This document shows positions 17,062 through 25,683 of a DNA stretch of 64,000 nucleotides, one piece after another; within the stretch, counting starts at the first letter, position 1, and each line of letters begins with the position of its first letter. The translations under genes and the position numbers were made by a program. Source of the DNA: Terriglobus sp. RCC_193 (GTDB lineage Bacteria > Acidobacteriota > Terriglobia > Terriglobales > Acidobacteriaceae); the NCBI RefSeq assembly GCF_041355105.1, contig NZ_JBFUPK010000002.1, positions 62,001 through 126,000 on the forward strand. The letters are read 5' to 3'. The notes beneath the pieces are model-generated. The model was given only the letters and a program-made list of their open reading frames with translations. It had not been told where the DNA came from and did no database searches.

Positions 17062-18081
17062 TTACTGCGGAGGCTTCGGCGCGAAGTATCCCTTACGTGC
17101 GCGCACGTGGTAACGCTGGTCCAGCGTCGTCAGGTAAATCGTACGGAAAGCGCCATCCTGCTTCAGGTCGGCTGGGCGATACCGCAGCGAATACTGCGAG
17201 CGCAGTTCCTCCTGAATGTCCTGGAATCCACGCGCCACATCCTCAATCTTGTTGGGGAAAAAGGTGCGTCCACCGGTCGCTTCGCTCAAACGCATCAGCA
17301 CATCATCACCCTTATCGCGCGATGGCGAAACATTGGTGGAGATGGTGTACACCAGCGTATCCGCACGCTGGCATTCCTTGATGGCTTCCTGCTCCTGCAC
17401 GCGCGAGTAGTTATCCTCGCCGTCCGATACCACGATCAGCGCCTTGCGAATGGTCTCGTTGCTGGTCACCGTCAACATCTGGTCGCGGCACGTTTGATAG
17501 ATCGCATCAAAAAACGCCGTACCGCCTCCGGGCCGCAGCTTCTCAATCGCCGTGCTCAGCTTGTCAATGGAATTGGTGTAATCCTGCACCAGGTCCAGCC
17601 GCACATCAAATCCGCTGACAAACGCCGCATCCTGCCGCGGACGCAGCACCTGCAACAGAAATTCCGTCGCCGCCTGCTGCTCAAACTGAAAGCGCGTGCG
17701 GATGGAGTTGGACGTATCCAGCATGATGCCGATGCGCAGCGGCAGATTCGCCTGCTGCGTAAAGCTGATCACGCGCTCAGGGCGCTTGCCGTCATCCAGC
17801 AGCCCAAAATCCTGCTGCTTCAGACCGGTGACAAAGTGGCCCCTCTTATCCGTGACCGTGAACACCTGGTACACCTCAGGCACAAACGCCTTCAGCGTAT
17901 AGCTGCCACCCTGGGCATCGCCCGTGGGTTGATTCGGCTGCGGAGGGTTCGCTCCGGGTTGGGGATTCGTATTCGCCGGTGGAAGCGGTGTGGACTGCTG
18001 CTGGGCGGACAAAGTGATCGAAGCCGCCACCAGTGCAACGGTGCCTGCGATTCGAACTGCGAACTTACGAAAAACTGCCAT
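17062..18081 (-). CDS. Exported VWA protein (VWFA-related Acidobacterial domain type)
   Basis: This 339-residue protein has a signal peptide (cleavage likely after SITLSA, near residue 26), a Pro/Asn/Gln-rich linker (about 28-56) and one von Willebrand A domain. The MIDAS motif DTSNS is at residues 122-126, and VVSDGEDN lies later in the fold. The C-terminal ELRSQYSLRY...VRARKGYFAP is the family ending. Proteins of this type are strongly expanded in Acidobacteriota and are presumed to bind partners in the periplasm through a divalent metal; their role is not known. The gene appears monocistronic. Confidence 0.92.
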   Translation of the reverse strand: MAVFRKFAVRIAGTVALVAASITLSAQQQSTPLPPANTNPQPGANPPQPNQPTGDAQGGSYTLKAFVPEVYQVFTVTDKRGHFVTGLKQQDFGLLDDGKRPERVISFTQQANLPLRIGIMLDTSNSIRTRFQFEQQAATEFLLQVLRPRQDAAFVSGFDVRLDLVQDYTNSIDKLSTAIEKLRPGGGTAFFDAIYQTCRDQMLTVTSNETIRKALIVVSDGEDNYSRVQEQEAIKECQRADTLVYTISTNVSPSRDKGDDVLMRLSEATGGRTFFPNKIEDVARGFQDIQEELRSQYSLRYRPADLKQDGAFRTIYLTTLDQRYHVRARKGYFAPKPPQ

Positions 18082-18093
18082 ACGGGGCGTAGT

Positions 18094-19524
18094 TTACCAA
18101 TCCTCGGCGTGTTTTGGCTTGGCGGGCGCTGCCGGTATTTCCAACGCACGAAGCTGCTCTAAGAGAGACGCAAGTTCTACCGGCAGGGGAGCCTCCAAAT
18201 CCAGCTCTTTTCCTGTAATCGGATGATCCAGCACCAGATGCGCCGCATGAAGAAAATTCCGATGCAGCGTGGGCCCGGTTCCCTCTGCCTTGAGGCCCGG
18301 AATCTTCGCAGGCGCGCCATACAGCGTATCGCCCACCACAGGATGCCCCAGCGACTGCATATGAACACGGATCTGGTGGGTGCGTCCGGTTTCAATCTTC
18401 AGATCCAGCAGCGTGAAATCCCCCGCCGTCGTGTGCAGCCGCTCCAGCACGGTGTAATGCGTCCTTGCTGGCCGCGGATCATTTGGCCTGCGTGAAGTAC
18501 GCTCTTCCGGCTCATCCGGATGACGGTTAGCGGGCGTGCCATGGCTCGCCGTGGTCAGATACCGGTTCCCCACACGCGTCGTCATGCGCGTGCGGCGCAG
18601 GCGATCGCGCGCAATCGGCAGATCGATCAATCCACGCTCACTCTTCACATGCCGATGCACCAGCGCAATGTATCGCTTCTCCAGCGACCGCTCGGAAAAC
18701 ATCTCCGCCAACGCACGATGCGCCGCATCGCTCTTCGCCACCATGATCAGGCCACTGGTCTGCTTGTCCAGACGATGCACAATGCCCGGCCGCAGCGCTC
18801 CGCCCACATCGCTCAGCTTATCTTTGAAGTGAAACAATAACGCATTCACCAGCGTGCCACTGCTACGCGCATCATCGGTCAGGCCGCTGCCCGCATGCAC
18901 CATCATGCCCGCGGGCTTATCAATCACGGCCATGTGCTTGTCTTCATACACAATGCTCAGCGGAATGTCTTCCGGCGTCGCGCGCAGCGGCGCAGGCTGC
19001 GGCTGGCCTTCCACCACAATCTGCTCATTGCCATTGAGTTTGTGCTTTGCCTTCCCAGGCGAATCGTTCACCCGCACCTGCCCATGCTCAATCAGCAACT
19101 GCGCCCGCGCCCTGCTGATCTCCGGCAACGCCCACGCCAGATAAGCATCCAGCCGCATCCCACGCGACTCAGGCGTAGCCACCAGCGTTCGCGTCGCCAA
19201 TCCTCCGGGGGAAGCCAAAACGTCCAGCGGCACAATCAGTTCGTCATCTTCATCCATTGCAGACGGAGGAAGTTCCTTTGCTACCGTCTCCACAGTCCGC
19301 TGCTGCCGCTTGCCGCTTTTCTGATATCCCTTGCCACGCTTGTCCGGCACAGCAGTATTCGGGATCGCAGGCTTCACCACGGGAACTTCTTCGCCGTACA
19401 GCACCGCTTCCGTCACTGCCAGTTCCGCAGCCACCGCATCGCGCGCAGCATCCCGCTGCGTACGGTAGTCCGCCTTCACAGAGTGCCGCCGCTTGCCCTT
19501 CGGCAACATATTTTTACTGGGCAT
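18094..19524 (-). CDS. RluA/RluD-family 23S rRNA pseudouridine synthase
   Basis: This 476-residue protein contains an S4 RNA-binding domain (MRLDAYLAWALPEISRARAQ), the catalytic motif HRLDKQTSGL with its conserved aspartate, and the ETGRTHQIRVH block. It is the RluD branch, which isomerises uridines in 23S rRNA. The first 90 or so residues are basic and not part of the family fold; an alternative start at Met90 (19257) is possible. A hydrophilic insert of about 20 residues (around HPDEPEERTSRRPND) is also unusual. The gene overlaps the upstream Lgt-like gene by 11 bp. Confidence 0.93.
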   Translation of the reverse strand: MPSKNMLPKGKRRHSVKADYRTQRDAARDAVAAELAVTEAVLYGEEVPVVKPAIPNTAVPDKRGKGYQKSGKRQQRTVETVAKELPPSAMDEDDELIVPLDVLASPGGLATRTLVATPESRGMRLDAYLAWALPEISRARAQLLIEHGQVRVNDSPGKAKHKLNGNEQIVVEGQPQPAPLRATPEDIPLSIVYEDKHMAVIDKPAGMMVHAGSGLTDDARSSGTLVNALLFHFKDKLSDVGGALRPGIVHRLDKQTSGLIMVAKSDAAHRALAEMFSERSLEKRYIALVHRHVKSERGLIDLPIARDRLRRTRMTTRVGNRYLTTASHGTPANRHPDEPEERTSRRPNDPRPARTHYTVLERLHTTAGDFTLLDLKIETGRTHQIRVHMQSLGHPVVGDTLYGAPAKIPGLKAEGTGPTLHRNFLHAAHLVLDHPITGKELDLEAPLPVELASLLEQLRALEIPAAPAKPKHAEDW

Positions 19525-20254
19525 AACGCACGCCCTTTCGTTGAAAGAAAAAACTCAAACCCGCCACTGCCAGCAGCACCAGCACAAGCTGGTCTACCCG
19601 CAGCAGGTTGCCAATCATCGTCGCGGGTAGAACCCAACCCGGACGAAGCGTATCCACAAAAAACCGAATCAGCGCCGCCAGCGTCAGGCTCAGCCCAAAC
19701 GTCTCGCCCGGCTGCGACTCACGATGCAGCCACACAAACGCCACCGCACACGCCACCAGCGTCAGCACCGCCGAATACAACGCCACCGGGTGATACCCCT
19801 GATCGCCAAACACAACGCCCAGCCGGGACGATGTGGCCAACCCAAGATCATCGCCGGAAAAGTGCGTTCCCAGGTGCAGAAACGCCTGCAACAGCAACGC
19901 CGCAGGAGCCAACGCATCCAGCGTGCGCAGCCACGGCAGCCGCTTCACCAGCACGTACACCGCGCCACTACCCAGCGCCAGCAGCAGCCCCCACTTAGTC
20001 ACCGTGGGCAACGTCAGGATGTACAACGGATACTTCGCAAACGACTTCCAAACCTGCGCCACAATAATCAGGCGCGACAGCACCAGCGTTCCCGCCGCCA
20101 TCCACAGGCACAGGTTCCACACGGCGTCCTCATTCAGCCGCATCACCCGCGCGCCGCGCGCCGCCAGCGAAATCGCCAGCACCAGACCTAACGCCGCAAT
20201 CGCCCCAAACGTGGGGACAGTGACCGGGCCGATACGGAACAGGTGTGGATGCAT
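19514..20254 (-). CDS. Prolipoprotein diacylglyceryl transferase-like membrane protein
   Basis: This 246-residue polytopic protein starts MHPHLFRIGPVTVPTFGAIAALG, an Lgt-type opening. Later it shows HPVALYSA, like the Lgt HPxQLYE region, and an RFFVDTLRPG segment. Lgt attaches diacylglycerol to the lipobox cysteine of prolipoproteins. The usual G-R-x-G-N signature is not evident, with THFSGDDLG in that region instead, so this may be a divergent Lgt or a paralogue with another substrate. The start at 20254 is preferred over upstream ATGs because the family homology begins there. About 600 bp of non-coding DNA precedes it. Confidence 0.8.
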   Translation of the reverse strand: MHPHLFRIGPVTVPTFGAIAALGLVLAISLAARGARVMRLNEDAVWNLCLWMAAGTLVLSRLIIVAQVWKSFAKYPLYILTLPTVTKWGLLLALGSGAVYVLVKRLPWLRTLDALAPAALLLQAFLHLGTHFSGDDLGLATSSRLGVVFGDQGYHPVALYSAVLTLVACAVAFVWLHRESQPGETFGLSLTLAALIRFFVDTLRPGWVLPATMIGNLLRVDQLVLVLLAVAGLSFFFQRKGVRYAQ

Positions 20255-20880
20255 AAGATGCTCTCTGTAAGAATACGTGGGTAAGCTCTTCAGCGTTTCC
20301 ATCGAAGGGCTTCCAACGGGACGACACGGCCTCACCGCCGGTATACCCGGAAGCAGGAAGCCTATCTAGGTGGCCGCTTCCCCGACATCGCCATGCCCAG
20401 CAACCCGCTGTGCGCCTTTCCTCGCACACCTCCTGCCCCATGCCGCCACAACAGAACCGCCTGCCCATCGCCATCCCTGCAGGCGAAAGGCGCTACCGGC
20501 AGTAGCCGGAAAGAGCGAACGCAGCGTCGCAGCGGAGTCGCCGCGATCGCTGCGTTCGTTCTTAAAAGCCTTTGGAGAAAGAAGAGTGCGAGGACCGACC
20601 CGCTGGGCCGTGTTGGAAGCGCCGGTGAACCCGCCAATAAGCGGTGGGATTCAGCCGTGGTTCTTTAGGCATTCCGGACTGGCGGACATTGCACACCGAA
20701 CCATATATACGAGCCGAACCCCTGTTCAATGAATGTTGGTTCAACCGACGTTGTTCCCCCACCTGCTTTGCAGGTCGGTCATCTAGGAGCAGATGCTACG
20801 CAATCCACGAAGCGTTTGCAAGTTGAGCAACAATCCAATTTTGTGCTAACGGAATGTTGCCTTCCCAGCCACAACGGGCG
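20255..20880. other. Long non-coding stretch with stable hairpins
   Basis: I see no convincing gene here. The stretch is rich in self-complementary segments. The clearest is an 11 bp perfect stem (20516-20526 and 20548-20558), next to a CCGGC-AGTA-GCCGG hairpin. Another stem-loop sits near 20762-20776 (ACCTG-CTTTG-CAGGT read on plus). The structured sequence over hundreds of bases could be an untyped RNA or a long leader for the lgt-like gene. It lacks the conserved RNase P, tmRNA and SRP core motifs. Confidence 0.4.
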
Positions 20881-21034
20881 GTCATTCTGGCCCTGAGCTT
20901 GTCGAAGGGAAGAATCCGAAGCCGGGTGCCCCAGGTTCGCGAAGCTAACCTGGGTATTCGCGCAAAGCGCGAATCAGCGAAGCGCATACGACCGCAGGCC
21001 GTCATCCTGAGCGAAGCCGAAGGACCTGCTTTCC
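20881..21034 (+). repeat. Dispersed intergenic repeat, copy A
   Basis: The core is the stem CCCAGGTT-CGCGAAGCT-AACCTGGG. It is flanked on the left by a GTCATTCTG...AAGAATCC block and on the right by GTCATCCTGAGCGAAG...GAAGGACCTGC. The same blocks recur at 34070-34210, 38646-38835, 38882-39090 and 49486-49690. Confidence 0.85.
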
Positions 21035-21066
21035 GCCCTGCCCACTGCAGTGCCAATCGGAGGCCG

Positions 21067-21810
21067 TTACTTCTTTGCCGCCCACAAAATCGCGCGCTTC
21101 AATATCCCATCGAACACAGGGTCTTCGTAATACGAGTTGTCATGGCCCAGCGCGATATAAAACTCACGCCCGCCATCAAACTCCTGCCACCACGCAATCG
21201 GCAGCGGATTCGGAAAATCCTTGCGATCCAGCTTGAAGTTCGTCACATCCAGTTTCGACGTATCCACTGTCAGCAGCGGATGAATCGTATCGCTGAAGCG
21301 CTTGGTGAAGTAGCACTCGTCATTCACGGTGAATTCCGCCGGCACTCCCTGCATCGCGGGAAACTTCGGATCAACCACCTTCACCGTGAACTGCTGCTTC
21401 TTCGGATGCATCAGGAAGCGGCCGCCCACCATCTGCGCAAACCAGTCCCACGTGCGCTCATTGCCAGACGCCGAATGAATACCCACCCAACCACCGCCAT
21501 GCTCAATCCATCCCTTAAACGCATCGCGCTGCGCCTGCGTGCTGAACGCCTCATTGTTGCTGTTGCTGAACACCATCACCGTGTACTTCTTCAGATTCTC
21601 CGGCGTGAACACAATGGGGTCATCCGTATTGTCCGTAGGAATCTTCAAATCCGCCGCAATCTTCTCCAGCGCCACCACGCTGCTCGCGCGGTTCCCGTGG
21701 ATATAGCCCTTGCCATCCGCCGTGTAACTGCGCGTGTAGATCAGGATGCGATCCTGCGCAACCGCCGCAGCAGACGAGCACAGCAACAACAGGGCAAGAA
21801 GAAATTTCAT
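21067..21810 (-). CDS. Exported ThuA-like (class I amidotransferase fold) protein
   Basis: This 247-residue protein has a signal peptide (MKFLLALLLLCSSAAAVAQ). The ThuA domain is recognised by VMVFSNSNNEAFSTQAQRDA, HGGGWVGIHSA and a late WWQEFDGGREFYIALGHD block. ThuA proteins share the glutamine-amidotransferase fold but lack the usual catalytic role, and are linked to carbohydrate use. The ATG at 21810 is chosen because the signal peptide starts there; the frame is open to 21903. It stands alone between repeats. Periplasmic glycan handling is a guess from the family. Confidence 0.9.
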   Translation of the reverse strand: MKFLLALLLLCSSAAAVAQDRILIYTRSYTADGKGYIHGNRASSVVALEKIAADLKIPTDNTDDPIVFTPENLKKYTVMVFSNSNNEAFSTQAQRDAFKGWIEHGGGWVGIHSASGNERTWDWFAQMVGGRFLMHPKKQQFTVKVVDPKFPAMQGVPAEFTVNDECYFTKRFSDTIHPLLTVDTSKLDVTNFKLDRKDFPNPLPIAWWQEFDGGREFYIALGHDNSYYEDPVFDGILKRAILWAAKK

Positions 21811-22130
21811 CGCGTGGACAATCCTTTCGCGCCTCCGCAAACCAACAGAAGCACATCGGCGGCATGGTATCGCGAGGTTGGAAGCGTTTGCAAACGCCCG
21901 CATCCGTCACCACACAGGCCCGTCATTCTGAGCGCAGCGAAGCATGTCCTGAGCAGAGCGAACGGGAATCCCTACGAACCCCTCACTGGCCAGCGCAGCA
22001 TCCGCTTTCTCGCAAGAAATCAAACAGCGCATCGACAAATGCACCGTTGCAAAAATTATTCGCCTACGCGCAGAATGACAAAAGGGCGCAGCCGAAGCCG
22101 CACCCTTTACAAGCAAAAAGTTAAGTAGAA
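21811..22130. other. Intergenic stretch with partial repeat and zapA terminator
   Basis: This 320 bp gap has no gene that I can support. A degenerate partial copy of the dispersed repeat lies at about 21919-21975 (GTCATTCTGAGCGCAGCGAAG), and an imperfect terminator lies at 22081-22108. The rest is unremarkable. Confidence 0.6.
22081..22108 (-). terminator. Imperfect terminator after zapA
   Basis: AAAGGGCGC pairs imperfectly with GCACCCTTT, 22 bp past the zapA stop on the minus strand. A-rich sequence sits on both sides. The stem has a bulge, so confidence is moderate. Confidence 0.5.
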
Positions 22131-22463
22131 CTAAACGGCCACGCGATACTCGTCCCGCAAAGCCTCATCCAGCATCGACGCCAGCGAATGCGCCCGATCC
22201 CGGTTCGCCGTCTCCGCATGATCCAGCGAATCCAGCAATTCCCGGTGCCGCTCACGCAGTTCCATCAACTCATCCGCAATGTTCAGCGCCGCCAGCACCG
22301 CCACGCGCAGAGAATCCACCGTGGCGCCCTGCGACGACACCGCACGCATCTTGCTGTCCACCAGCTGCGCCAGCGCTTCAATGTGCTGCGGGTCCACACC
22401 GCGCAGATGGTAGTTCTGGTCGTAGATGGCAACCGTTACGGACTGGGGGACGGAATTCTGCAT
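22131..22463 (-). CDS. zapA: Cell division protein ZapA
   Basis: This 110-residue protein begins with the ZapA globular head (VTVAIYDQNYHLRGVDPQHI) and the AALNIADELMEL helix. The remainder is a coiled-coil tail. ZapA tetramers crosslink FtsZ filaments at midcell. It is preceded 21 bp upstream by a small coiled-coil gene, the arrangement usual for a ZapA/ZapB-like pair. The start at 22463 fits the family. Confidence 0.92.
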   Translation of the reverse strand: MQNSVPQSVTVAIYDQNYHLRGVDPQHIEALAQLVDSKMRAVSSQGATVDSLRVAVLAALNIADELMELRERHRELLDSLDHAETANRDRAHSLASMLDEALRDEYRVAV

Positions 22464-22484
22464 GCCTTCTCTTCTTTTCTTCGG

Positions 22485-22742
22485 TTACACCAGCTCGTCG
22501 AGCTGTTTCAGCATGGCGTCGACGCGGCCCTTCACCTGCGCGCGCTCGCTCTTCAACGAATGCATCTCCGCGGTAAGCTGCGAATTCTCCGCAGAAGCCG
22601 TGTCCAGCAATTCCTTCAGCGCCGCAACCTCAGCCTCAGCCGTGGCACGTGCCTCGCGCTCTGACCGGATCAGCTCCACGGTGCGAAGGACGCGCTGTTC
22701 TAGCGCCTGAAACTCGTCAACGCTGATAGTGGTGGTGGCCAT
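22485..22742 (-). CDS. ZapB-like coiled-coil protein
   Basis: This 85-residue, almost wholly helical, charged protein (FQALEQRVLRTVELIRSERE... ending DAMLKQLDELV) has heptad-like leucine spacing. Its position directly before zapA points to a ZapB-like or ZapA-partner role at the Z-ring. Family membership cannot be proven by eye because coiled coils are low in information. Confidence 0.75.
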   Translation of the reverse strand: MATTTISVDEFQALEQRVLRTVELIRSEREARATAEAEVAALKELLDTASAENSQLTAEMHSLKSERAQVKGRVDAMLKQLDELV

Positions 22743-22829
22743 AAATCCGGTACTCCTCTGCGAAATAGATTCGCTCGCTTCCGCGAGTATAGGTTGGTGA
22801 TTTGTGAATGCCGAATAGCAAATCGCATT

Positions 22830-22854
22830 GGGGGTATCTTCTTCGGCTACCCCC
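22830..22854 (-). terminator. Possible terminator after cysS
   Basis: GGGGGTA (22830-22836) pairs with TACCCCC (22848-22854) around an 11-nt loop, 15 bp past the cysS stop on the minus strand. No T-tract follows, so termination may be weak and the zap genes may share the transcript. Confidence 0.4.
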
Positions 22855-22868
22855 GCCGCTTCACGACA

Positions 22869-24356
22869 CTACTTGCGCTTCCAGGTCACGCCGTCTTTAC
22901 CGTCCTCAATCACGACGCCTTTTTCCAGCAGCTCATTGCGGATGGCATCTCCACGAGCGAAATTTCGCCGTTTGCGCGCGTCTGTACGCTCCGCAATCAG
23001 CGCGTCAATCTCCTCGTCCGTGATGCTCTGTGCCGTCAGCAGTTCCGCCGCAATATCCGTGCGGCCCTCTGCCTGCGCCCACGCCACAGCAGCCTTGCTG
23101 ATGGCCGCATCGCGATCCGTCAACACATCAAACACCGCATCAAAGTCGTTCAGCAGCTTCTGTACTGCATCCACATTGCCGCAGCCAAACGTGCCGTTAT
23201 CCAGCGTGATATTCGCCGCACGCACCATGTCAAACACGGCAGCGCGCGCCTCCGCGGTATTCAGATCGTTCCGCAACGCCGCATGAAACGCATCGCGCTT
23301 GGCAATCGACAAGGCAAGCAGTTCTTCGTTTGCCACCTCAGGCAAAGCAGGATTCTTCACCGCGGCATCCAGCCTGCGCACAAACGTCCGCAGACGCTCA
23401 ATCGCATTCGCGCTCTCCGTCAGACCTTCAAACGTGAAGTTCATCTGGTTGCGATACGGCACGCTGATCAACAGAAAACGAATCGCCGACGCGCGATAGC
23501 CCTTCAGCAGCAGGTCGCGCAGCGTGAAGAAGTTGCCCTCGCTCTTGGACATCTTCTTGCCCTCAACGAGCAGAAAACGCACATGAAACCAGTGCCGCGC
23601 AAACGGCTGATGCGTAGCGCACTCACTCTGCGCAATTTCGTTTTCATGGTGCGGGAACGTCAGGTCCTCGCCACCAGCATGAACGTCGAAGTTAGGCCCC
23701 AGGTGCTTCAGCGCCATCGCCGAGCACTCAATGTGCCACCCCGGCCGCCCCTCACCAATCGCCGTCTGCCACGATGTTTCGCCGGGCTTGGTCGCCTTCC
23801 ACAGGGCAAAATCGCGCGCGGCATCCTTCTCGTACTCGTCCACGTCCACGCGCGCGCCGTCTTCAATGCCTTCCAGGTCCTTGCCGCTCAGCTTGCCGTA
23901 ATCCGGAAACTTCGCAATGCGGAAGTACCACGAGCCATCCTCGGTCTTGTAGGCAATGTCTTCGGACGCAAGCTGCTCCACCAGCGCAACCATCTCCGGG
24001 ATACTTTCCGTCGCATGCGCCACAATCTCCGGACGCTCCACGCCCAGCGCATCCATGTCTTCGAAGAAAGCCTTCTCGTACTTCGCCGTGTAATCGGCAA
24101 TCGGCATGCCCGCCGCGCCTGCATTGCGGATGATCTTGTCATCCACATCCGTGATGTTCATCACGTGCTTCAGCGCCAGGCCGTTCAGCCGCGCGGTGCG
24201 CCGCAGCACATCCACATGCAGAAATGTGCGGAAGTTGCCAATGTGGCCGTAGTCATACACGGTGGGGCCGCAACAGTACATACGCAGCGTGTTGTCCCGC
24301 GACGCAGTCAGCGGCTCCACGCGGCTGCCAAGAGTATTAAAGAGTTCGATGGGCAT
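22869..24356 (-). CDS. cysS: Cysteine--tRNA ligase
   Basis: This class I synthetase of about 495 residues has the zinc-site cysteine in CCGPTVYDYGHIGN; the HIGN signature is at about residues 38-41. The KMSKS signature is in VEGKKMSKSEGN, and the zinc ligands continue in GWHIECSAM and HHENE. It charges tRNA-Cys. The start at 24356 (MPIELFNTLG) is chosen because family homology begins there; the frame is open to an ATG at 24404 that would add 16 basic residues. It lies between tsaD and the zap pair. Confidence 0.96.
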   Translation of the reverse strand: MPIELFNTLGSRVEPLTASRDNTLRMYCCGPTVYDYGHIGNFRTFLHVDVLRRTARLNGLALKHVMNITDVDDKIIRNAGAAGMPIADYTAKYEKAFFEDMDALGVERPEIVAHATESIPEMVALVEQLASEDIAYKTEDGSWYFRIAKFPDYGKLSGKDLEGIEDGARVDVDEYEKDAARDFALWKATKPGETSWQTAIGEGRPGWHIECSAMALKHLGPNFDVHAGGEDLTFPHHENEIAQSECATHQPFARHWFHVRFLLVEGKKMSKSEGNFFTLRDLLLKGYRASAIRFLLISVPYRNQMNFTFEGLTESANAIERLRTFVRRLDAAVKNPALPEVANEELLALSIAKRDAFHAALRNDLNTAEARAAVFDMVRAANITLDNGTFGCGNVDAVQKLLNDFDAVFDVLTDRDAAISKAAVAWAQAEGRTDIAAELLTAQSITDEEIDALIAERTDARKRRNFARGDAIRNELLEKGVVIEDGKDGVTWKRK

Positions 24357-24436
24357 CCGGCGCGTTCGCGTGCCTTCCGGGACTTGCGAGCGCGCCCGGG
24401 CCATCGCCCCGCCGCCGCATTCCGTCGTTCTTAATC

Positions 24437-25612
24437 TTATCCGAGGCGAAGCTGCGGCGTGGCATTCAAGGTAGGGCCCGCAAACTCACCCTGCGCGAAC
24501 TTCGACCATGCCGCCGCCGCAATCATTGCCGCGTTGTCCGTGGACAGGTCCGCTGCAGGAAAACGAACGGTCAGACCGCGTTTCCCCGCCTCCGCCTCAA
24601 ACCGCGCCCGCAGCTCCCGATTCGCCGCCACACCGCCGCTCACCACGATCCGCTTCGCTCCAAAATGCTGCGCCGCCGCCATCGTCTGCCGGATCAGGTT
24701 CCCCACCACCGCCGCCTGAAAACTCGCAATCAGGTCCAGCGTCGCAGCATCGCAAAGCGCACGCACATCGTCCAGTGCAGGCGAAGCAATCTTCTCCAGA
24801 GCAGCCCGCCGATCCTCAATCGCACCCTTCATCCCATGCGTTTCGATGTACCGCAGCACTGCCGTCTTGATCCCGCTGAACGAAAAATCAAACGAAGGCT
24901 CGTCCACCGTCCCGCGATTGATCTCCACAAACCGGAACGGCACAGCACGCGGATTCCCAAACGCACTCAACCGGTCAATCCACGGGCCACCGGGATACCC
25001 CAATCCCAGCAGCTTCGCCACCTTGTCATAGGCCTCGCCAGCCGCATCATCCACCGTGCGTCCCACATTGCGATAGCGCCAAACTCCCTCATCGAGCGAA
25101 GCCAGATAAAGATGCGTATGCCCACCACTCACAACAAGCGCCAGCGTATTCCCAGCCGCGTCACCGACAACCGACCCCACTGACTCGCTAACCCGCTGAC
25201 TCGCTGACTCGCTGCTTTTATGGATTGACTCGCTGCTCTCCATCAAGACCGCATGAATATGCCCTTCCAGATGATTCACCGCAATCAACGGCTTCCCCAG
25301 CGCATACGCATACGCCTTGGCATACGAAATCCCCACCAGCAGCGCACCCGCCAGCCCCGGCCCCGCAGTCACGGCAACGGCATCCACATCCTTGGCTTCA
25401 ATGCCAGCCTGCCGCAGCGACTCCCGCACCACCGGCACAATATTCCGCAGGTGTTCGCGGCTGGCCAGCTCCGGCACCACGCCGCCATACAGCGCATGCA
25501 TCTGCATCTGCGTCGCGACAACGTTGGACAGCACATCGCTGCCCGCACGTACCACCGCCGCCGCAGTCTCGTCGCAAGAGCTTTCGATCCCCAAAATCAG
25601 GCCATTGCCCAT
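24437..25612 (-). CDS. tsaD: tRNA N6-adenosine threonylcarbamoyltransferase
   Basis: This 391-residue protein is the Kae1/TsaD/Qri7 ASKHA-fold enzyme that makes t6A37 on ANN-decoding tRNAs with TsaB and TsaE. It shows MGNGLILGIESSCDETAAAV at the start, the iron/zinc-site NHLEGHIH (H114, H118) and LVVSGGHTHLYL. The ATG at 25612 is chosen for homology and for GAGAG just upstream. A Ser/Glu-rich insert at about residues 125-153 is encoded by the CTGACTCG octamer repeat. A short perfect stem (TCTCTAT/ATAGAGA, 25614-25630) covers the ribosome-binding site. Confidence 0.96.
   Translation of the reverse strand: MGNGLILGIESSCDETAAAVVRAGSDVLSNVVATQMQMHALYGGVVPELASREHLRNIVPVVRESLRQAGIEAKDVDAVAVTAGPGLAGALLVGISYAKAYAYALGKPLIAVNHLEGHIHAVLMESSESIHKSSESASQRVSESVGSVVGDAAGNTLALVVSGGHTHLYLASLDEGVWRYRNVGRTVDDAAGEAYDKVAKLLGLGYPGGPWIDRLSAFGNPRAVPFRFVEINRGTVDEPSFDFSFSGIKTAVLRYIETHGMKGAIEDRRAALEKIASPALDDVRALCDAATLDLIASFQAAVVGNLIRQTMAAAQHFGAKRIVVSGGVAANRELRARFEAEAGKRGLTVRFPAADLSTDNAAMIAAAAWSKFAQGEFAGPTLNATPQLRLG
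25179..25237 (-). repeat. CTGACTCG octamer repeat inside tsaD
   Basis: Five or so degenerate octamers end in GACTCGCTGCTTTTA, the same end as the pheST copy at 13825-13846. On the coding strand three octamers (24 nt) give eight codons, read here as SESASQRV, so the insertion preserves the tsaD frame. Confidence 0.8.
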
Positions 25613-25683
25613 CTCTCTATCGTATAGAGATGAATGTGAGATCGCCACGCACTTCAAATCGATGAAGGAACATAGCGGTTTGA

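Noticed and set aside
20610-20665. Minus-strand GAATCCCACCGCTTATTGG looked like the 3' core of RNase P RNA
   Set aside because: The partner core GAGGAAAGTCC is absent from both strands nearby and the spacing does not fit; left as an unassigned structured region.
20761-20790. CACCTGCTTTGCA followed by GGTCATC resembles part of a tRNA-Ala anticodon arm
   Set aside because: The anticodon loop is shortened and no acceptor, D or T arm can be formed around it.
20796-20818. A short minus-strand peptide ending ANASWIA resembled a tmRNA tag
   Set aside because: The tag does not end in ALAA-like residues and no tmRNA ends or pseudoknots are seen.
24357-24404. Upstream ATG for cysS that adds 16 basic residues
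   Set aside because: Family homology begins at MPIELFNTLG; the extra residues look non-coding, though a start at 24404 cannot be excluded.
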